Positions 46,835 to 56,345 are shown, counted from the stretch's first letter. The stretch: 64,000 bases of DNA from Flavisphingomonas formosensis (GCF_009755815.1 NZ_WRPK01000002.1:558001-622000), one strand, 5' to 3'. Numbers and translations are program-made. The notes: generated by a model from the letters alone, not told the origin.

Positions 46835-49510
46835 GTGCGGGACGTGAATGCAGTGCCGGACCGCCCCCAGCCCGAGGCTTTCCTGCGTGCCGCGGCGCAG
46901 GAGGGACGCGGCAAGCTGAAGGTGTTCCTCGGCGCCGCGCCCGGCGTCGGCAAGACCTATGAGATGCTGAACGAGGGCATGGCGCGCCGCAAGGCGGGCG
47001 TCGATGTCGTCATCGGCATCGTCGAGACGCATGGCCGCGCCGAAACCGAGGCGCTGACCCGCGGCTATGAGGTGGTGCCCCGCCGCGACGTCGATTATCA
47101 GGGCCGCACGCTCAGCGAGATGGATGTCGACGCGATCCTGGCACGCCGCCCGCAGCTGGTGCTGGTCGACGAGCTTGCGCACACCAACGCACCGGGCTGC
47201 CGCCATCCCAAACGCTATCAGGACGTGCAGGAGCTGCTCGACGCAGGCATCGACGTCTATTCCACCGTCAACATCCAGCATCTCGAGAGCCTGAACGACG
47301 TCGTCGCTTCCTTCACCCGCGTGCGCGTGCGCGAGACGGTGCCCGACCGGGTGCTCGAGGATGCCGAGATCGAGGTGGTCGACATCCCGCCCGACGAGCT
47401 GATCGAGCGGCTGAAGGACGGCAAGGTCTATATTCCCGACGAGGCCAGCCGCGCGCTCAACCACTTCTTCTCCAAATCCAACCTCTCCGCCCTGCGCGAA
47501 CTGGCGCTGCGCCGCGCGGCGCAGGCGATCGACGTGCAGATGCTGGACTATGTCCGCCAGCACGCCCTTGCCGGCACCTGGGCGGGCGGCGAGCGGGTGA
47601 TAGTGGCCGTGAGCGAGCAGCCGGGAGCAGACGGGCTGGTGCGCGCCGCCAAGCGCATGGCGGATGCGCTGCGCGCGCCCTGGACGGCGCTGCATGTCGA
47701 GACGCCGCGCGACAAGCTGTTCGACGACGAGGATCGCAAGCGCCTTGCAGCCGCGCTCAATCTCGCGAGCCAGCTCGGCGCGGCGGTGGTCTCGGTGCCC
47801 GCCGAATCGGTGCTGGACGGCATCATCTCCGCCGCGGCCGACGCGCGCGCCACCCAGATCGTGGTCGGCAAATCGAGCCGTTCGCGCTTGTTCGAACTGC
47901 GCCACGGATCGGTGGTCGACCGGCTGGTGCGCGCGACGCCTGCCGTCGCTGTGCATGTGTTGCCGCTGAACGGCGCCGCGCCTACGCGGCGCAGCATCGG
48001 TCGCCCCCAGGAATGGGGGCAGACGAGCCATTATGGCTGGACCTTGCTGATGGTCGCTGCGGTGACGGCGATCGGCACCGGCCTGTTCCACATCCTCAAT
48101 CTCGGCAACGTCGCCCTGCTCTATTTGCTGCCGGTGATGGCGGCGGCCAGCCTCTTCTCGCTCCGCGCCGGCCTGTTCGCCGGCATCGCCTCCTCGCTCG
48201 CCTATAATTTCTTCTTCCTGCCGCCCACCGGCACGCTGACCGTCAGCAATCCCGAGAATGTCGTGACGATCGTGGTGCTGCTCGGCGTCGCCATCGTCAC
48301 CAGCCAGTTCGCCGCGCGGGTGCGCAACCAGGCGGATCTCGCTGCCTCCAGCGCCCGCCAGAATGCCGCGCTCGCCGGCTTCCTGCGCCAGCTCAACCTC
48401 ACCGCGAACGAGGAGGAGCTGATGCAGGCGATCTGCGCGGAGATCTCCCGCCTGCTCGACGTACGCACCGTGCTGCTCACCCGCTCGCCCGACGGTCCGG
48501 CGCTGCGCGCAGCAGTGCCGCCGGAAGACCGGCTCGATGCGATCGAGCGTGCCGCGGTGGACTGGGCGCTCGACAAGAATCAGCCGGCCGGCCGCGGATC
48601 GGACACGCTGACCGCATCGGACTGGCTCTTCTATCCGCTCTCCACCGCCTCGCGCACGCTCGGCGCGCTCGGCATCGCGCGCGACGATGGCCGCGATCCG
48701 GTGCGATCGGACCAGATTCCCCTGCTGATGAGCCTGCTCGACCAGGCGGCACTGGTGCTGGAGCGGGTCCAGCTCGAAGCCGAGATGCGCGACGTCGCCC
48801 AGCTCAAGGAACGCGACCGGCTGCGCGCGGCGCTGCTGACCTCGGTCAGCCATGATCTGCGCACGCCGCTCACCACGGTGCTCGCCGCCTCCGAGCAGCT
48901 TTCGCACGGGGCGACGCCGGAGCTCATCTCCTCCATTCAGTCCGAGGCAGGACGGCTCAACCGCTTCGTCTCCAACCTGCTCGACATGGCGCGGGTCGAG
49001 GCCGGCGCGATCAACCTCTCGATCGAGCCGATCGACCTGACCGACGCGGTCGCCGCCGCCGTGCACGACACGCGCGCGATGCTGGAAGGCCATGCCATCC
49101 AGCTCGAAGTGCCGCCGGACCTGCCGCTGGTGCGGCTCGATCCGCGCCTGTTCCATCACATCCTCATCAACCTGCTCGACAATGCGGGCCGCTATGCCGA
49201 CGCCGGCACGCCGATCACCATCCGCGCGACGCGACCGGCAGATGCGCTGATCCTGTCCGTGATCGACGAAGGACCGGGCCTGCCGGCGGGGAGCGAGCAG
49301 AGCATCTTCGACAGCTTCCGCCGCATCGAGGGATCGGACCGCTCGAAATCGGGCACCGGCCTCGGCCTCGCCATCGTAAAAGGATTTGCGGAGGCAATGG
49401 GCGCCGGCGTCGACGCCGCCTCGCGCAGCGACCCGCGCGGCGCGGCCTTCAACCTGCGCTTTCCAGAAACGCTGCTGGTGCGCACCGGCGAAGGAGCATT
49501 GCCCGCGTGA
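46835..49510 (+). CDS. kdpD: Osmosensitive K+ sensor histidine kinase KdpD
   Basis: The 891-aa product has the N-terminal KdpD domain with Walker A GAAPGVGKT (33-41) and VDELAHTNAPG, a universal-stress-like domain (about 245-370), four transmembrane helices (about 395-495), a GAF-like region, then HisKA with phospho-acceptor His673 in SVSHDLRTPLT and an HATPase. It senses K+ limitation or envelope conditions and phosphorylates KdpE. GTG 46835 follows AGGTGA. It overlaps kdpE by four bases (GTGA). The kdpFABC pump genes are not in the window. Confidence 0.95.
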   Translation: MRDVNAVPDRPQPEAFLRAAAQEGRGKLKVFLGAAPGVGKTYEMLNEGMARRKAGVDVVIGIVETHGRAETEALTRGYEVVPRRDVDYQGRTLSEMDVDAILARRPQLVLVDELAHTNAPGCRHPKRYQDVQELLDAGIDVYSTVNIQHLESLNDVVASFTRVRVRETVPDRVLEDAEIEVVDIPPDELIERLKDGKVYIPDEASRALNHFFSKSNLSALRELALRRAAQAIDVQMLDYVRQHALAGTWAGGERVIVAVSEQPGADGLVRAAKRMADALRAPWTALHVETPRDKLFDDEDRKRLAAALNLASQLGAAVVSVPAESVLDGIISAAADARATQIVVGKSSRSRLFELRHGSVVDRLVRATPAVAVHVLPLNGAAPTRRSIGRPQEWGQTSHYGWTLLMVAAVTAIGTGLFHILNLGNVALLYLLPVMAAASLFSLRAGLFAGIASSLAYNFFFLPPTGTLTVSNPENVVTIVVLLGVAIVTSQFAARVRNQADLAASSARQNAALAGFLRQLNLTANEEELMQAICAEISRLLDVRTVLLTRSPDGPALRAAVPPEDRLDAIERAAVDWALDKNQPAGRGSDTLTASDWLFYPLSTASRTLGALGIARDDGRDPVRSDQIPLLMSLLDQAALVLERVQLEAEMRDVAQLKERDRLRAALLTSVSHDLRTPLTTVLAASEQLSHGATPELISSIQSEAGRLNRFVSNLLDMARVEAGAINLSIEPIDLTDAVAAAVHDTRAMLEGHAIQLEVPPDLPLVRLDPRLFHHILINLLDNAGRYADAGTPITIRATRPADALILSVIDEGPGLPAGSEQSIFDSFRRIEGSDRSKSGTGLGLAIVKGFAEAMGAGVDAASRSDPRGAAFNLRFPETLLVRTGEGALPA

Positions 49511-50196
49511 GCACGGCCGTCACCACCCTGATCGTCGATGACGAGCCCCATATCCGCCGTCTGCTCAACGGGGCGCTGACGCGGGCGGGCTATCGCGTCA
49601 TGGAAGCGGGCACCGCGCGCGACGCGCTCGCCGCGCTGGACGAGCAACCGGAGGTGGTGCTGCTCGATCTCGGCCTGCCCGATCGCGACGGACTGGAGCT
49701 GGTGCCGGTGATCCGCAAGCGCTCCCGCGCAGCGATCGTCGTCATCTCGGCGCGCGAGACGACCGAGGAGAAGGTTGCCGCGCTCGATCTCGGCGCGGTC
49801 GACTATGTCACCAAGCCGTTCGATACCGAAGAACTGCTCGCCCGCATCCGCGCCGCGCTGCGCACCAGCCTCACCGCCGACGGCGGGCGCGCCAGCGTCA
49901 CCGCCGGGCCGGTGCACATCGATCTCGTCAACCACCGCATCACCCGCAGCGGCGAGGAGGTGCGGCTGACGCCGAAGGAGTTCGCGGTGGTCGCCGAGCT
50001 CGCCCGCTTCCCCGGCCGCGCGATCACCCACCAGCAATTGCTCAACGCCGTCTGGCCCAATGATTATGACCGGCACATCGAATATCTCCGCGTCGTCGTC
50101 CGCAACATCCGCCAAAAACTGGAGGAGGATCCGGCGCGGCCGACGCTGATCGTCAACGAGCTGGGCGTGGGATATCGGCTGATGGGCGAGGTGTGA
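49507..50196 (+). CDS. kdpE: Response regulator KdpE
   Basis: The 229-aa product is an OmpR-type regulator: receiver domain with Asp54 in VVLLDLGLPDRDG, the conserved Lys in VDYVTKPFDTEELL, and a C-terminal winged helix (EEVRLTPKEFAVVAELARFP to NIRQKLEEDPARPTLIVNEL). GTG 49507 overlaps the stop of kdpD, so the two are translated together. Its usual target, kdpFABC, is not adjacent; what it controls here cannot be seen. Confidence 0.95.
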   Translation: MSTAVTTLIVDDEPHIRRLLNGALTRAGYRVMEAGTARDALAALDEQPEVVLLDLGLPDRDGLELVPVIRKRSRAAIVVISARETTEEKVAALDLGAVDYVTKPFDTEELLARIRAALRTSLTADGGRASVTAGPVHIDLVNHRITRSGEEVRLTPKEFAVVAELARFPGRAITHQQLLNAVWPNDYDRHIEYLRVVVRNIRQKLEEDPARPTLIVNELGVGYRLMGEV

Positions 50197-50199
50197 CCG

Positions 50200-50341
50200 C
50201 TTCATCCTCCCCGGAACGGGGAGGGGGACCGCCTGCAAGGCGGTGGAGGGGCTGGCGCTCACTACGAACGCGTCGCCTGAATTGAGCTACCGCCCCTCCA
50301 CCGCGCTACGCGCGGTCCCCCTCCCCCTTTGGGGGAGGATG
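50200..50341. repeat. Two-armed inverted-repeat intergenic element
   Basis: The left arm contains CTTCATCCTCCCCGGAACGG and GGTGGAGGGGC; the right arm contains GCCCCTCCACCGCG and CCCCCTCCCCC...GGGGGAGGATGA. The arms are inverted copies separated by about 40 bases, each with an internal small palindrome. It closely resembles the single-armed copy at 13848-13899. It lies between the converging kdpE and ggt genes and could terminate both. Confidence 0.8.
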
Positions 50342-50352
50342 AGAAAAGCGGC

Positions 50353-52182
50353 TCAATATGCCAGAGCGCAGCCGTCAGCGCGCATCTCGCTCGCCGCCGC
50401 ATAGACCCGCGTCCCGCCGTCGTCCCGGTTCTCGATGCACTCGTACCGCCCGAAACCGCCATCGGATTCGCCGATCGTCCAGCCGATCGCCGCCAGCGCG
50501 GCGCGCGTCTTCTCCGGCACGCCGCTCTCCAGCCGGAGCAGCCCGTTCGCCGGCAGCCCCGCAGCATCCTCGCCCATCGACTGGGACGAGCCCTCATGAT
50601 GCCAGCGGGGGGAATCGCCGGCGGACTGGATCTCGAGGCCATAATCGCGGCGGTTGACGATGATCTGCGTCTGGCCCTGCGGCTGCATGTCGCCGCCCAT
50701 CACGCCGAAGCTCATCCACGGCCTGCCGCCCCGCGTCGCGAAGCCCGGGATGATCGTCTGGAACGGGCGCTTGCCCGGCGCGAAGAGATTGGGATGGCCG
50801 TCCGTCAGGCTGAACAGCTGGCCGCGATCCTGGAACATGAAGCCGAGCCCGTCCGCCACCAGCCCCGATCCCATGCCGCGGAAATTGGACTGGATCATCG
50901 AGACCATCATCCCGTCGCGATCCGCCGCGGTGAAATAGGTGGTGTCGCCATGGCTCGGCGCCTGACCGGGATGGACGGGCGTCAGGATCCGGTCCGGCCG
51001 GATCAGCTTCGCGCGCTCGGCCGCATAGTCCTTCGAGATCAGCCACTCCACCGGCACTTTCGAAAAATGCGGATCGGCATAGAAGCGCGCGCGGTCCTCA
51101 TAGGCGAGGCGCTTCGCCTCCACCTGCAGATGGATCGACCGGGCCGACTGGAAGCCGGCGCCGGCGAGATCGAAATGCTCGAGGATGTTGAGCATCTGCA
51201 ATGTCGCGATGCCCTGCGTGTTCGCGCCGAGCGCGTGCACGCCGATGCCGCGATAATCGGTGCTGTGCGGCTCGACCCACTCGCCTTGATGCGCGGCGAG
51301 ATCCTCCTGGCGCAGCCAGCCGCCGATCCGCCGAAAATAGGCGTCGATCGTGCGGGCGATGTCGCCCTTGTAGAAAGCGTCGCGTCCGCCCGCGGCGATG
51401 GCGCGATAGGTGCGGGCGAGGTCGGGATTGCGGAACGGGGCGCCGGCAGCCGGCGCCTCGCCGGATGGCGCGTAGGTGTGCATCGCATTGGCACTTTCCT
51501 CGATGGCGGCGCCGGCACGGCGAAAGGCGGCGAGATTGCGCCGGATGCTCGCGGCGATGAGATCGGGGACGGGCGCCCCTTGCTCGGCGAGAGCGATCGC
51601 CGGGGCCAGCACGTCCGCCCAGGGAAGCCGGCCATAGCGCCGATGCAGCATCCACCAGGCATCGACCGCGCCCGGCACCGAGACGCTGACCGCCCCGAAC
51701 GGCGGCAGCGCGCCGCCTTTGGCGCGGGCGCGCACCGTTTCGAGGCTCAATGCGCGCGGCGAAGCGCCCGAGCCGGCGAGGCCCATCACCTTGCCCGCCT
51801 TCGGATCCCACAGCAAAACGAAGCAATCGCCGCCGATGCCGCTGGAGGTCGGCTCCAGGAAACCGAGGCAGGCGTTGATCGCGATCGCCGCGTCCGCCGC
51901 GGATCCGCCGCGCTTCAATATCTCGATGCCGGTCAGTGTCGCGATCGGATGTGCGGTCCCCGCCGCACCCGAAAAACCATAGGCGGCGGTGCGGGAAGCG
52001 AAGCTCGCGCCGACCGGACGATCGCCGGCATGCACGTCGGCACGCAGAAAGCGATCCGCCCCGCTCGCCCATAGGCCGGGCATCTCCGGCATCTCGGCGG
52101 GTGCTGCGCCGGCGCGGTCTGCAACAAGCGGAACGGCAAGGGCCGTGGCGGGCAGGCTGGCCAGGAAGGTGCGACGGCGCAT
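50353..52182 (-). CDS. ggt: Gamma-glutamyltransferase (glutathione hydrolase)
   Basis: The 609-aa product has a twin-arginine signal peptide (MRRRTFLASLPATALAV), so it is exported folded. Family features include AAYGFSGAAGTAHPIATLTG, GGSAADAAIAINACLGFLEP, SGIGGDCFVLLWD and the autoprocessing site, where Thr414 in SHGDTTYFT would be the catalytic nucleophile after self-cleavage. It hydrolyses glutathione or transfers gamma-glutamyl groups in the periplasm. GGGAGAAACCG precedes ATG 52182. It stands alone. Confidence 0.92.
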   Translation of the reverse strand: MRRRTFLASLPATALAVPLVADRAGAAPAEMPEMPGLWASGADRFLRADVHAGDRPVGASFASRTAAYGFSGAAGTAHPIATLTGIEILKRGGSAADAAIAINACLGFLEPTSSGIGGDCFVLLWDPKAGKVMGLAGSGASPRALSLETVRARAKGGALPPFGAVSVSVPGAVDAWWMLHRRYGRLPWADVLAPAIALAEQGAPVPDLIAASIRRNLAAFRRAGAAIEESANAMHTYAPSGEAPAAGAPFRNPDLARTYRAIAAGGRDAFYKGDIARTIDAYFRRIGGWLRQEDLAAHQGEWVEPHSTDYRGIGVHALGANTQGIATLQMLNILEHFDLAGAGFQSARSIHLQVEAKRLAYEDRARFYADPHFSKVPVEWLISKDYAAERAKLIRPDRILTPVHPGQAPSHGDTTYFTAADRDGMMVSMIQSNFRGMGSGLVADGLGFMFQDRGQLFSLTDGHPNLFAPGKRPFQTIIPGFATRGGRPWMSFGVMGGDMQPQGQTQIIVNRRDYGLEIQSAGDSPRWHHEGSSQSMGEDAAGLPANGLLRLESGVPEKTRAALAAIGWTIGESDGGFGRYECIENRDDGGTRVYAAASEMRADGCALAY

Positions 52183-52297
52183 CGGTTTCTCCCCCGGGCC
52201 GCGCGTCCATGGGTGGCGGCCGTGATGATCGGCCTATCCTATCGCGCGCCGGCGTGAATGTCCGCCGCGTCGATCACCTGACTCGGCGATTGTCCCG

Positions 52298-53161
52298 TCA
52301 GGCAGCGGCCGACATTTGCGGTGCCGCGCTGCTGGCGACGCGCATGGCCGCATCGCGCATTTCGGCATAGGGGCGACGCGAATCGAGATCGACGATGGGC
52401 GCACCGTTGAAGCGGAGCTTCGGCGTCACCTCCACCTTCGCGGCGAGCGAGGCGAGCTTGTGATCGGGCTTGCGCAGATGCGCCGTCTCCAGATCGATGT
52501 TGAGGCGGATCACCACGTCGGGACGGAAGCTCGCCATCCATTCGTACATGCGCCGCTCGCGCCGGGCGAGCCAGGCGATGAACGCATTGCCGGGCTTCGC
52601 CGCGGAAAGGCCCGGCCCGTCGTAGAAACCCGGCACCTCGATCTGCGGATAGCGATCGGTGATCACCGCCACACCCTGCCGCCGCAACGCCAGCATCTTC
52701 TTGAAGCGGCGGCGGCGCAGCAGCGAGAAGCCGAAGATGACGAGCGCGGTCGGCAGGCCAGGGATACGCGCCTCTGCACTGCGCGCCTGCGCGGCCTTGC
52801 GCGCAAGCCGCGCCTCCACCGCACGGCCGACCAGCGGCCAGCGTTTGATCCGCTCCCCGAGATCGCCGGAGCCGAGGCCGAGATAGCAGCTCGCCACGCG
52901 GCCCTTGTCACCGAGCCGGGCGAGCATGTCCGCCGAGAGAGTGGATTTGCCCGAACCATCGCAGCCTACGATGGCGATCAGCGGCGCAAGCGCTTCCACC
53001 TCCATCGCCGTTTCGGGCCGAAGGATGCCAGCCGCGGCGATGCCGAGCGCGATCAGGCCGAGGAGGCCGCCTTCACTCCTGCCATGCGCGAAGCCATGGG
53101 TCGCCAGCAGCCAGGCCATGCCGGCCAACACCAGCGCGAGCGGCAGCGCATAGCGCCGCAT
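52298..53161 (-). CDS. Membrane-anchored P-loop kinase-like protein
   Basis: The 287-aa product has two hydrophobic segments near its N-terminus (RRYALPLALVLAGMAWLLAT and GLLGLIALGIAAAGIL), then a P-loop GCDGSGKSTL and a DRYPQIEVPGFYDGPG segment resembling thymidylate-kinase-like proteins. It may phosphorylate a nucleotide or related substrate at the membrane; no specific substrate is supported. ATG 53161 is preferred because GGAAGGAG lies just upstream; ATG 53209 is in frame but has no good site. It is convergent with nothing and followed by ggt on the same strand. Confidence 0.75.
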   Translation of the reverse strand: MRRYALPLALVLAGMAWLLATHGFAHGRSEGGLLGLIALGIAAAGILRPETAMEVEALAPLIAIVGCDGSGKSTLSADMLARLGDKGRVASCYLGLGSGDLGERIKRWPLVGRAVEARLARKAAQARSAEARIPGLPTALVIFGFSLLRRRRFKKMLALRRQGVAVITDRYPQIEVPGFYDGPGLSAAKPGNAFIAWLARRERRMYEWMASFRPDVVIRLNIDLETAHLRKPDHKLASLAAKVEVTPKLRFNGAPIVDLDSRRPYAEMRDAAMRVASSAAPQMSAAA

Positions 53162-53854
53162 GGTGCGCTCCTTCCGCTTCCCGATCGGCCCGATAAGGGC
53201 TTTCGACATGGCTGACCCCGCTTCGACGTGACAGATTGTCATGTAATAGCAATGAAATCGCAATCAATCCGAAACCACCTGCAACCGACTGCCATCTGCA
53301 CCCGAGGCACGATTTCCTACCGGCGTTGCAGACAATCAACGATCGGCAACGGAGCAATTGTCTCCCCTCGGCTTGCAAGTCGCTGAACGATGCGCGCAAG
53401 ATCGGGCGCGGCCCTCTTCGGAATTCCACGACTTTGGGCGGATGGCCGGAGGCGATCAGCATGTCGAAATCCCGATCGGCGCCGTAGATCCCATGCGCAC
53501 CGTTCGATTGACGATCGCTGCGCATCCAACGATGCATTGGTGCGCCCGCATGCCTGCCTGGGCATGGACAGAGTCGGACCTGGTTCCGACACAGGCGCCG
53601 CGCTCAGCGTTGAAATAGGCGACCGGGCGCACGCGCTACGCCGCGCGCGTACCGGCATCCAGGCCCCGACCACCTGCAGATCCAGCACCGGCGCGAGGTT
53701 GTCACGCTTCAGGTCGAACGCGCCAGCATGGACGACTTCGCCCGGCCTCACGTCCAACACCGGCGCGCCTGAGGGTGCTCGGCCGCCACTTCCATTCGTT
53801 TCGGACATTGGGCTATGGCCGTTCTGTGCTTGGCAGCAAGAGGAGCAGGCATCG
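53162..53854. other. Long intergenic region with possible decayed coding
   Basis: No intact gene is supported. On the minus strand, one frame gives a natural-looking stretch (GAPVLDVRPGEVVHAGAFDL, around 53690-53770) and another a stretch around 53380-53500; both end in stops or frame changes. The promoter of the LacI gene must lie at the right end. Confidence 0.4.
53380..53500 (-). pseudogene. Possible fragment of a DUF5615/PIN-like toxin
   Basis: The minus-strand frame reads GADRDFDMLIASGHPPKVVE followed by FRRGPRPILRASFSDL, which resembles the C-terminal half of DUF5615 PIN-like proteins (acidic D.DF, then HPPKV and a short helix). There is no start and no intact N-terminal half. The call rests on a short match from memory. 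Confidence 0.25.
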
Positions 53855-54847
53855 TTGAAGTCGATAGGCCTCGTCGAGCTCGCCAAAATTGCGGGGGTCG
53901 CGGTATCGACGGTGTCGCGCGCGCTCGACGACAGCCCCCGTGTCTCGGCGGCAACCAAGGCCCGGATCAAGGCGCTTGCAGCTGAGAATGGCTTTCGCCT
54001 CAACATGACGGCGAGTGCGCTTCGGAAACGGCGCGCCGGAGCCATAGGCGTCGTCATCCCTCTCGGCCACGAAATCGACCAGACGCTTTCCGATCCGTTT
54101 TTCATGGGGCTGCTCGGTCCGCTCGCCGATGCGCTGGCGCGCAACGGTTTCGACCTGCTGCTCTCGCGGGTCATTCCTCAGGACGAAAGGTGGCTCGAGG
54201 ATGTGATCGCCGCGGGTCGCACAGACGGGATCGTGCTGGTCGGCCAATCGGATCAGACCGAGGTGATCGAACGGGTAGCACGACAATTCGCTCCGCTCGT
54301 CGTCTGGGGCGCCCGCAGGCCGGGCCTGGCACAGATCACGGTGGGAACCGACAATATCGCCGGCGGCACGCTCGCGGCACGCCATCTGATCTCGATCGGA
54401 CGGCGGCGGCTTGCCTTTCTGGGAGATCCGGCCGTGCCGGAGTTCGCCGACCGCTATGAAGGCTTCCACCGCGCGATCGTCGCCGAGGGTATCGAAGAGA
54501 TCGTGCTTCCGCTGCATCTGACCGACCAGAATGCTTATGAGGATATGGCGCATTTCCTTGAAGCCCATCCCGCGCCCGACGGCATTTTCGCCGCATCCGA
54601 CGTGATCGCGATGAGCGCGATGCGTGCGATCACGGACCAGGGACTGCGCATACCGCAAGATGTCTCGGTCGTCGGTTATGACGATATCAGCGTCGCGGCG
54701 CACATGACGCCGCCCCTCACCACGATCCGGCAGGACATGCGCCGCGGTGCCGAATTGCTGGTCGAGCTGTTGATGCGCCGTCTCGCCGGAGAGGAGGCAG
54801 ACTCGATCGCAATGGCACCAGAACTGATCCTGCGGGGGTCCGCCTGA
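53855..54847 (+). CDS. LacI-family transcriptional regulator of the sucrose locus
   Basis: The 330-aa product has a LacI-type N-terminal DNA-binding domain (VELAKIAGVAVSTVSRALDD, then hinge-helix FRLNMTASALRKRRA) and a periplasmic-binding-protein-like sensor domain for a sugar. TTG 53855 is chosen because AGGAG (53841-53845) precedes it at normal spacing; the longer open frame upstream is not coding-like. It is convergent with the MFS transporter gene (stop codons about three bases apart). It most likely binds the CAAACGTTTG operators at 56248-56285 and releases on sugar binding, as in other LacI-controlled sugar loci. Confidence 0.9.
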   Translation: MKSIGLVELAKIAGVAVSTVSRALDDSPRVSAATKARIKALAAENGFRLNMTASALRKRRAGAIGVVIPLGHEIDQTLSDPFFMGLLGPLADALARNGFDLLLSRVIPQDERWLEDVIAAGRTDGIVLVGQSDQTEVIERVARQFAPLVVWGARRPGLAQITVGTDNIAGGTLAARHLISIGRRRLAFLGDPAVPEFADRYEGFHRAIVAEGIEEIVLPLHLTDQNAYEDMAHFLEAHPAPDGIFAASDVIAMSAMRAITDQGLRIPQDVSVVGYDDISVAAHMTPPLTTIRQDMRRGAELLVELLMRRLAGEEADSIAMAPELILRGSA

Positions 54848-54850
54848 GCG

Positions 54851-56179
54851 CTACGCTGCTGCAGCGGCCGCCCTCCCGGACCTGTTTTCGACCACGCGCA
54901 GCGTCGCGACCGCGGCGCAGATCAGCAACAGGCCGGATAGAATGAGCACATGACGGGGGTCGCCGCCGAGAAGCGGCCCATAGACGAGCGGCATCACCAG
55001 CGTCTCGATCATCATCGGCACGACGATGAACATGTTGAAGATGCCCATATAGACACCTGTGCGTTCGGGCGGGATCGCACCTGCCAGCATGACATAGGGA
55101 TTGCCCATGAGGCTCGCCCAGCCGATGCCGATGCCGATCATCGGCAAGATGAGCCCCGTGGGGTGCTGGATCGACGGCAGCGCCACCATGGCTGCGCCGG
55201 CGAGCAGCATTGCCGCGGCGTGGACGGGCCTTGCCCCGTATCGCCGCGCGATGGGAACCATGGTGAAAGCGGCGAGGAAGGCGACGAAATTATACGCCGC
55301 GCCGGCTTGACCCGTGACGAGCGCCGCCTGACGAAATGCAGAGGATGCGGGGTCCGCGGTATCGAATAGCGACCGTCCGAGTGCGAAGACGATATATTGC
55401 CAATAGGCGAACATCGCGAACCATTGGAACAACATGGCGACCGCAAGCTGGCGCATCGCCTGCGGCATATCGCGAACCGCATCGATGAAGTCCGCCCAGG
55501 CGGCGCGGACCGAGAGTTTCTCGCCACGCATCAGCGCCCGCTCGGCGGGATCGGGCGGAAGCTCCCGCACCCGTAGCACCGACCAGAATATGGTGGAGAT
55601 GGACAGGATGGCGCCCGTCAGGAACGCGATCCGCGTGATCTCCGGTATGCCGTTGGCGTCGATGAGATCGACGCTGATGCCGCCCCAGACCAGTAGCGAG
55701 GGCGCGAGATAGGACAGGGTCTGCGCCAGCCCCGTAAATGCCGACTGGGTGAGGAAGCCGGCCGTTCGCTGGCTTTCGTCGAGACGATCGCTGACATAGG
55801 CCCGATAGGGCTCCATCGTGATGTTGTTGGCAGCATCGAGGATCCAGAGCAAAGAAGCCGCGACCCAGAGCGCCGGACTGTAGGGCATCGCCAGCAAGCC
55901 GAGACTGCAGAGGACCGCGCCGATGAGGAAATAGGGTGTGCGGCGGCCGAGGCGGCTGGTGGTGCGATCGCTGAGCGCCCCGACGATCGGTTGGACGATC
56001 AGGCCGGTTACCGGCCCTGCCAGCCACAACAGCGGCATGGTCGCTTCGTTCGCACCGAGAAAGCTGAAGATCGGCCCCATATTGGCCTGCTGCAGGCCGA
56101 ACGAGAACTGGAGCCCGAAAAAGCCGAGGTTCATCTCGGCAATGCGGCGCGCGCTGAGGCGTGGCTTGATGGTCGGCAC
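54851..56179 (-). CDS. MFS sugar transporter of the SLC45/sucrose-permease type
   Basis: The 442-aa product has twelve predicted helices and the MFS signature with the pattern of sucrose and SLC45-like transporters: MGPIFSFLGANEATMPLLWL, GPVTGLIVQPIVGALSDRTT, SRLGRRTPYFLIGAVL and ILDAANNITMEPYRAYVSD. It would carry sucrose or a related sugar across the inner membrane. GTG 56179 has GGGAGGGG about seven bases upstream. It is divergent from the TonB receptor gene across the operator region, so both are probably co-regulated. Confidence 0.88.
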   Translation of the reverse strand: MPTIKPRLSARRIAEMNLGFFGLQFSFGLQQANMGPIFSFLGANEATMPLLWLAGPVTGLIVQPIVGALSDRTTSRLGRRTPYFLIGAVLCSLGLLAMPYSPALWVAASLLWILDAANNITMEPYRAYVSDRLDESQRTAGFLTQSAFTGLAQTLSYLAPSLLVWGGISVDLIDANGIPEITRIAFLTGAILSISTIFWSVLRVRELPPDPAERALMRGEKLSVRAAWADFIDAVRDMPQAMRQLAVAMLFQWFAMFAYWQYIVFALGRSLFDTADPASSAFRQAALVTGQAGAAYNFVAFLAAFTMVPIARRYGARPVHAAAMLLAGAAMVALPSIQHPTGLILPMIGIGIGWASLMGNPYVMLAGAIPPERTGVYMGIFNMFIVVPMMIETLVMPLVYGPLLGGDPRHVLILSGLLLICAAVATLRVVENRSGRAAAAAA

Positions 56180-56247
56180 GTCTGTTCCCCTCCCGGCCTA
56201 GCCGGATTGTTCGATTCCCCGGTCTGAGGACCAGCTATATCGCATTA

Positions 56248-56285
56248 GACAAACGTTTGCCAAATCTTCTTGGCAAACGTTTGTC
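56248..56285. promoter_or_regulatory. Composite LacI-type operator in the divergent promoter region
   Basis: A perfect inverted repeat: arm GACAAACGTTTGCCAA (56248-56263), spacer ATCTTC (56264-56269), inverted arm (56270-56285). Each arm contains the palindrome CAAACGTTTG (56250-56259 and 56274-56283), with centres 24 bp apart. LacI-family operators are typically such short palindromes with central CG, so two regulator dimers could bind. It lies between the divergent transporter and receptor starts. Confidence 0.85.
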
Positions 56286-56345
56286 TTCGCCCTAAGCCTA
56301 TCAGCAATCGAGTCGGTGGAGCCGACCTTTAAGGGAGTGGACGAG

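Noticed and set aside
53390-53854. N-terminal extension of the LacI regulator frame
   Set aside because: The extension is low-complexity and precedes a good Shine-Dalgarno plus TTG at 53855, where the LacI helix-turn-helix begins.
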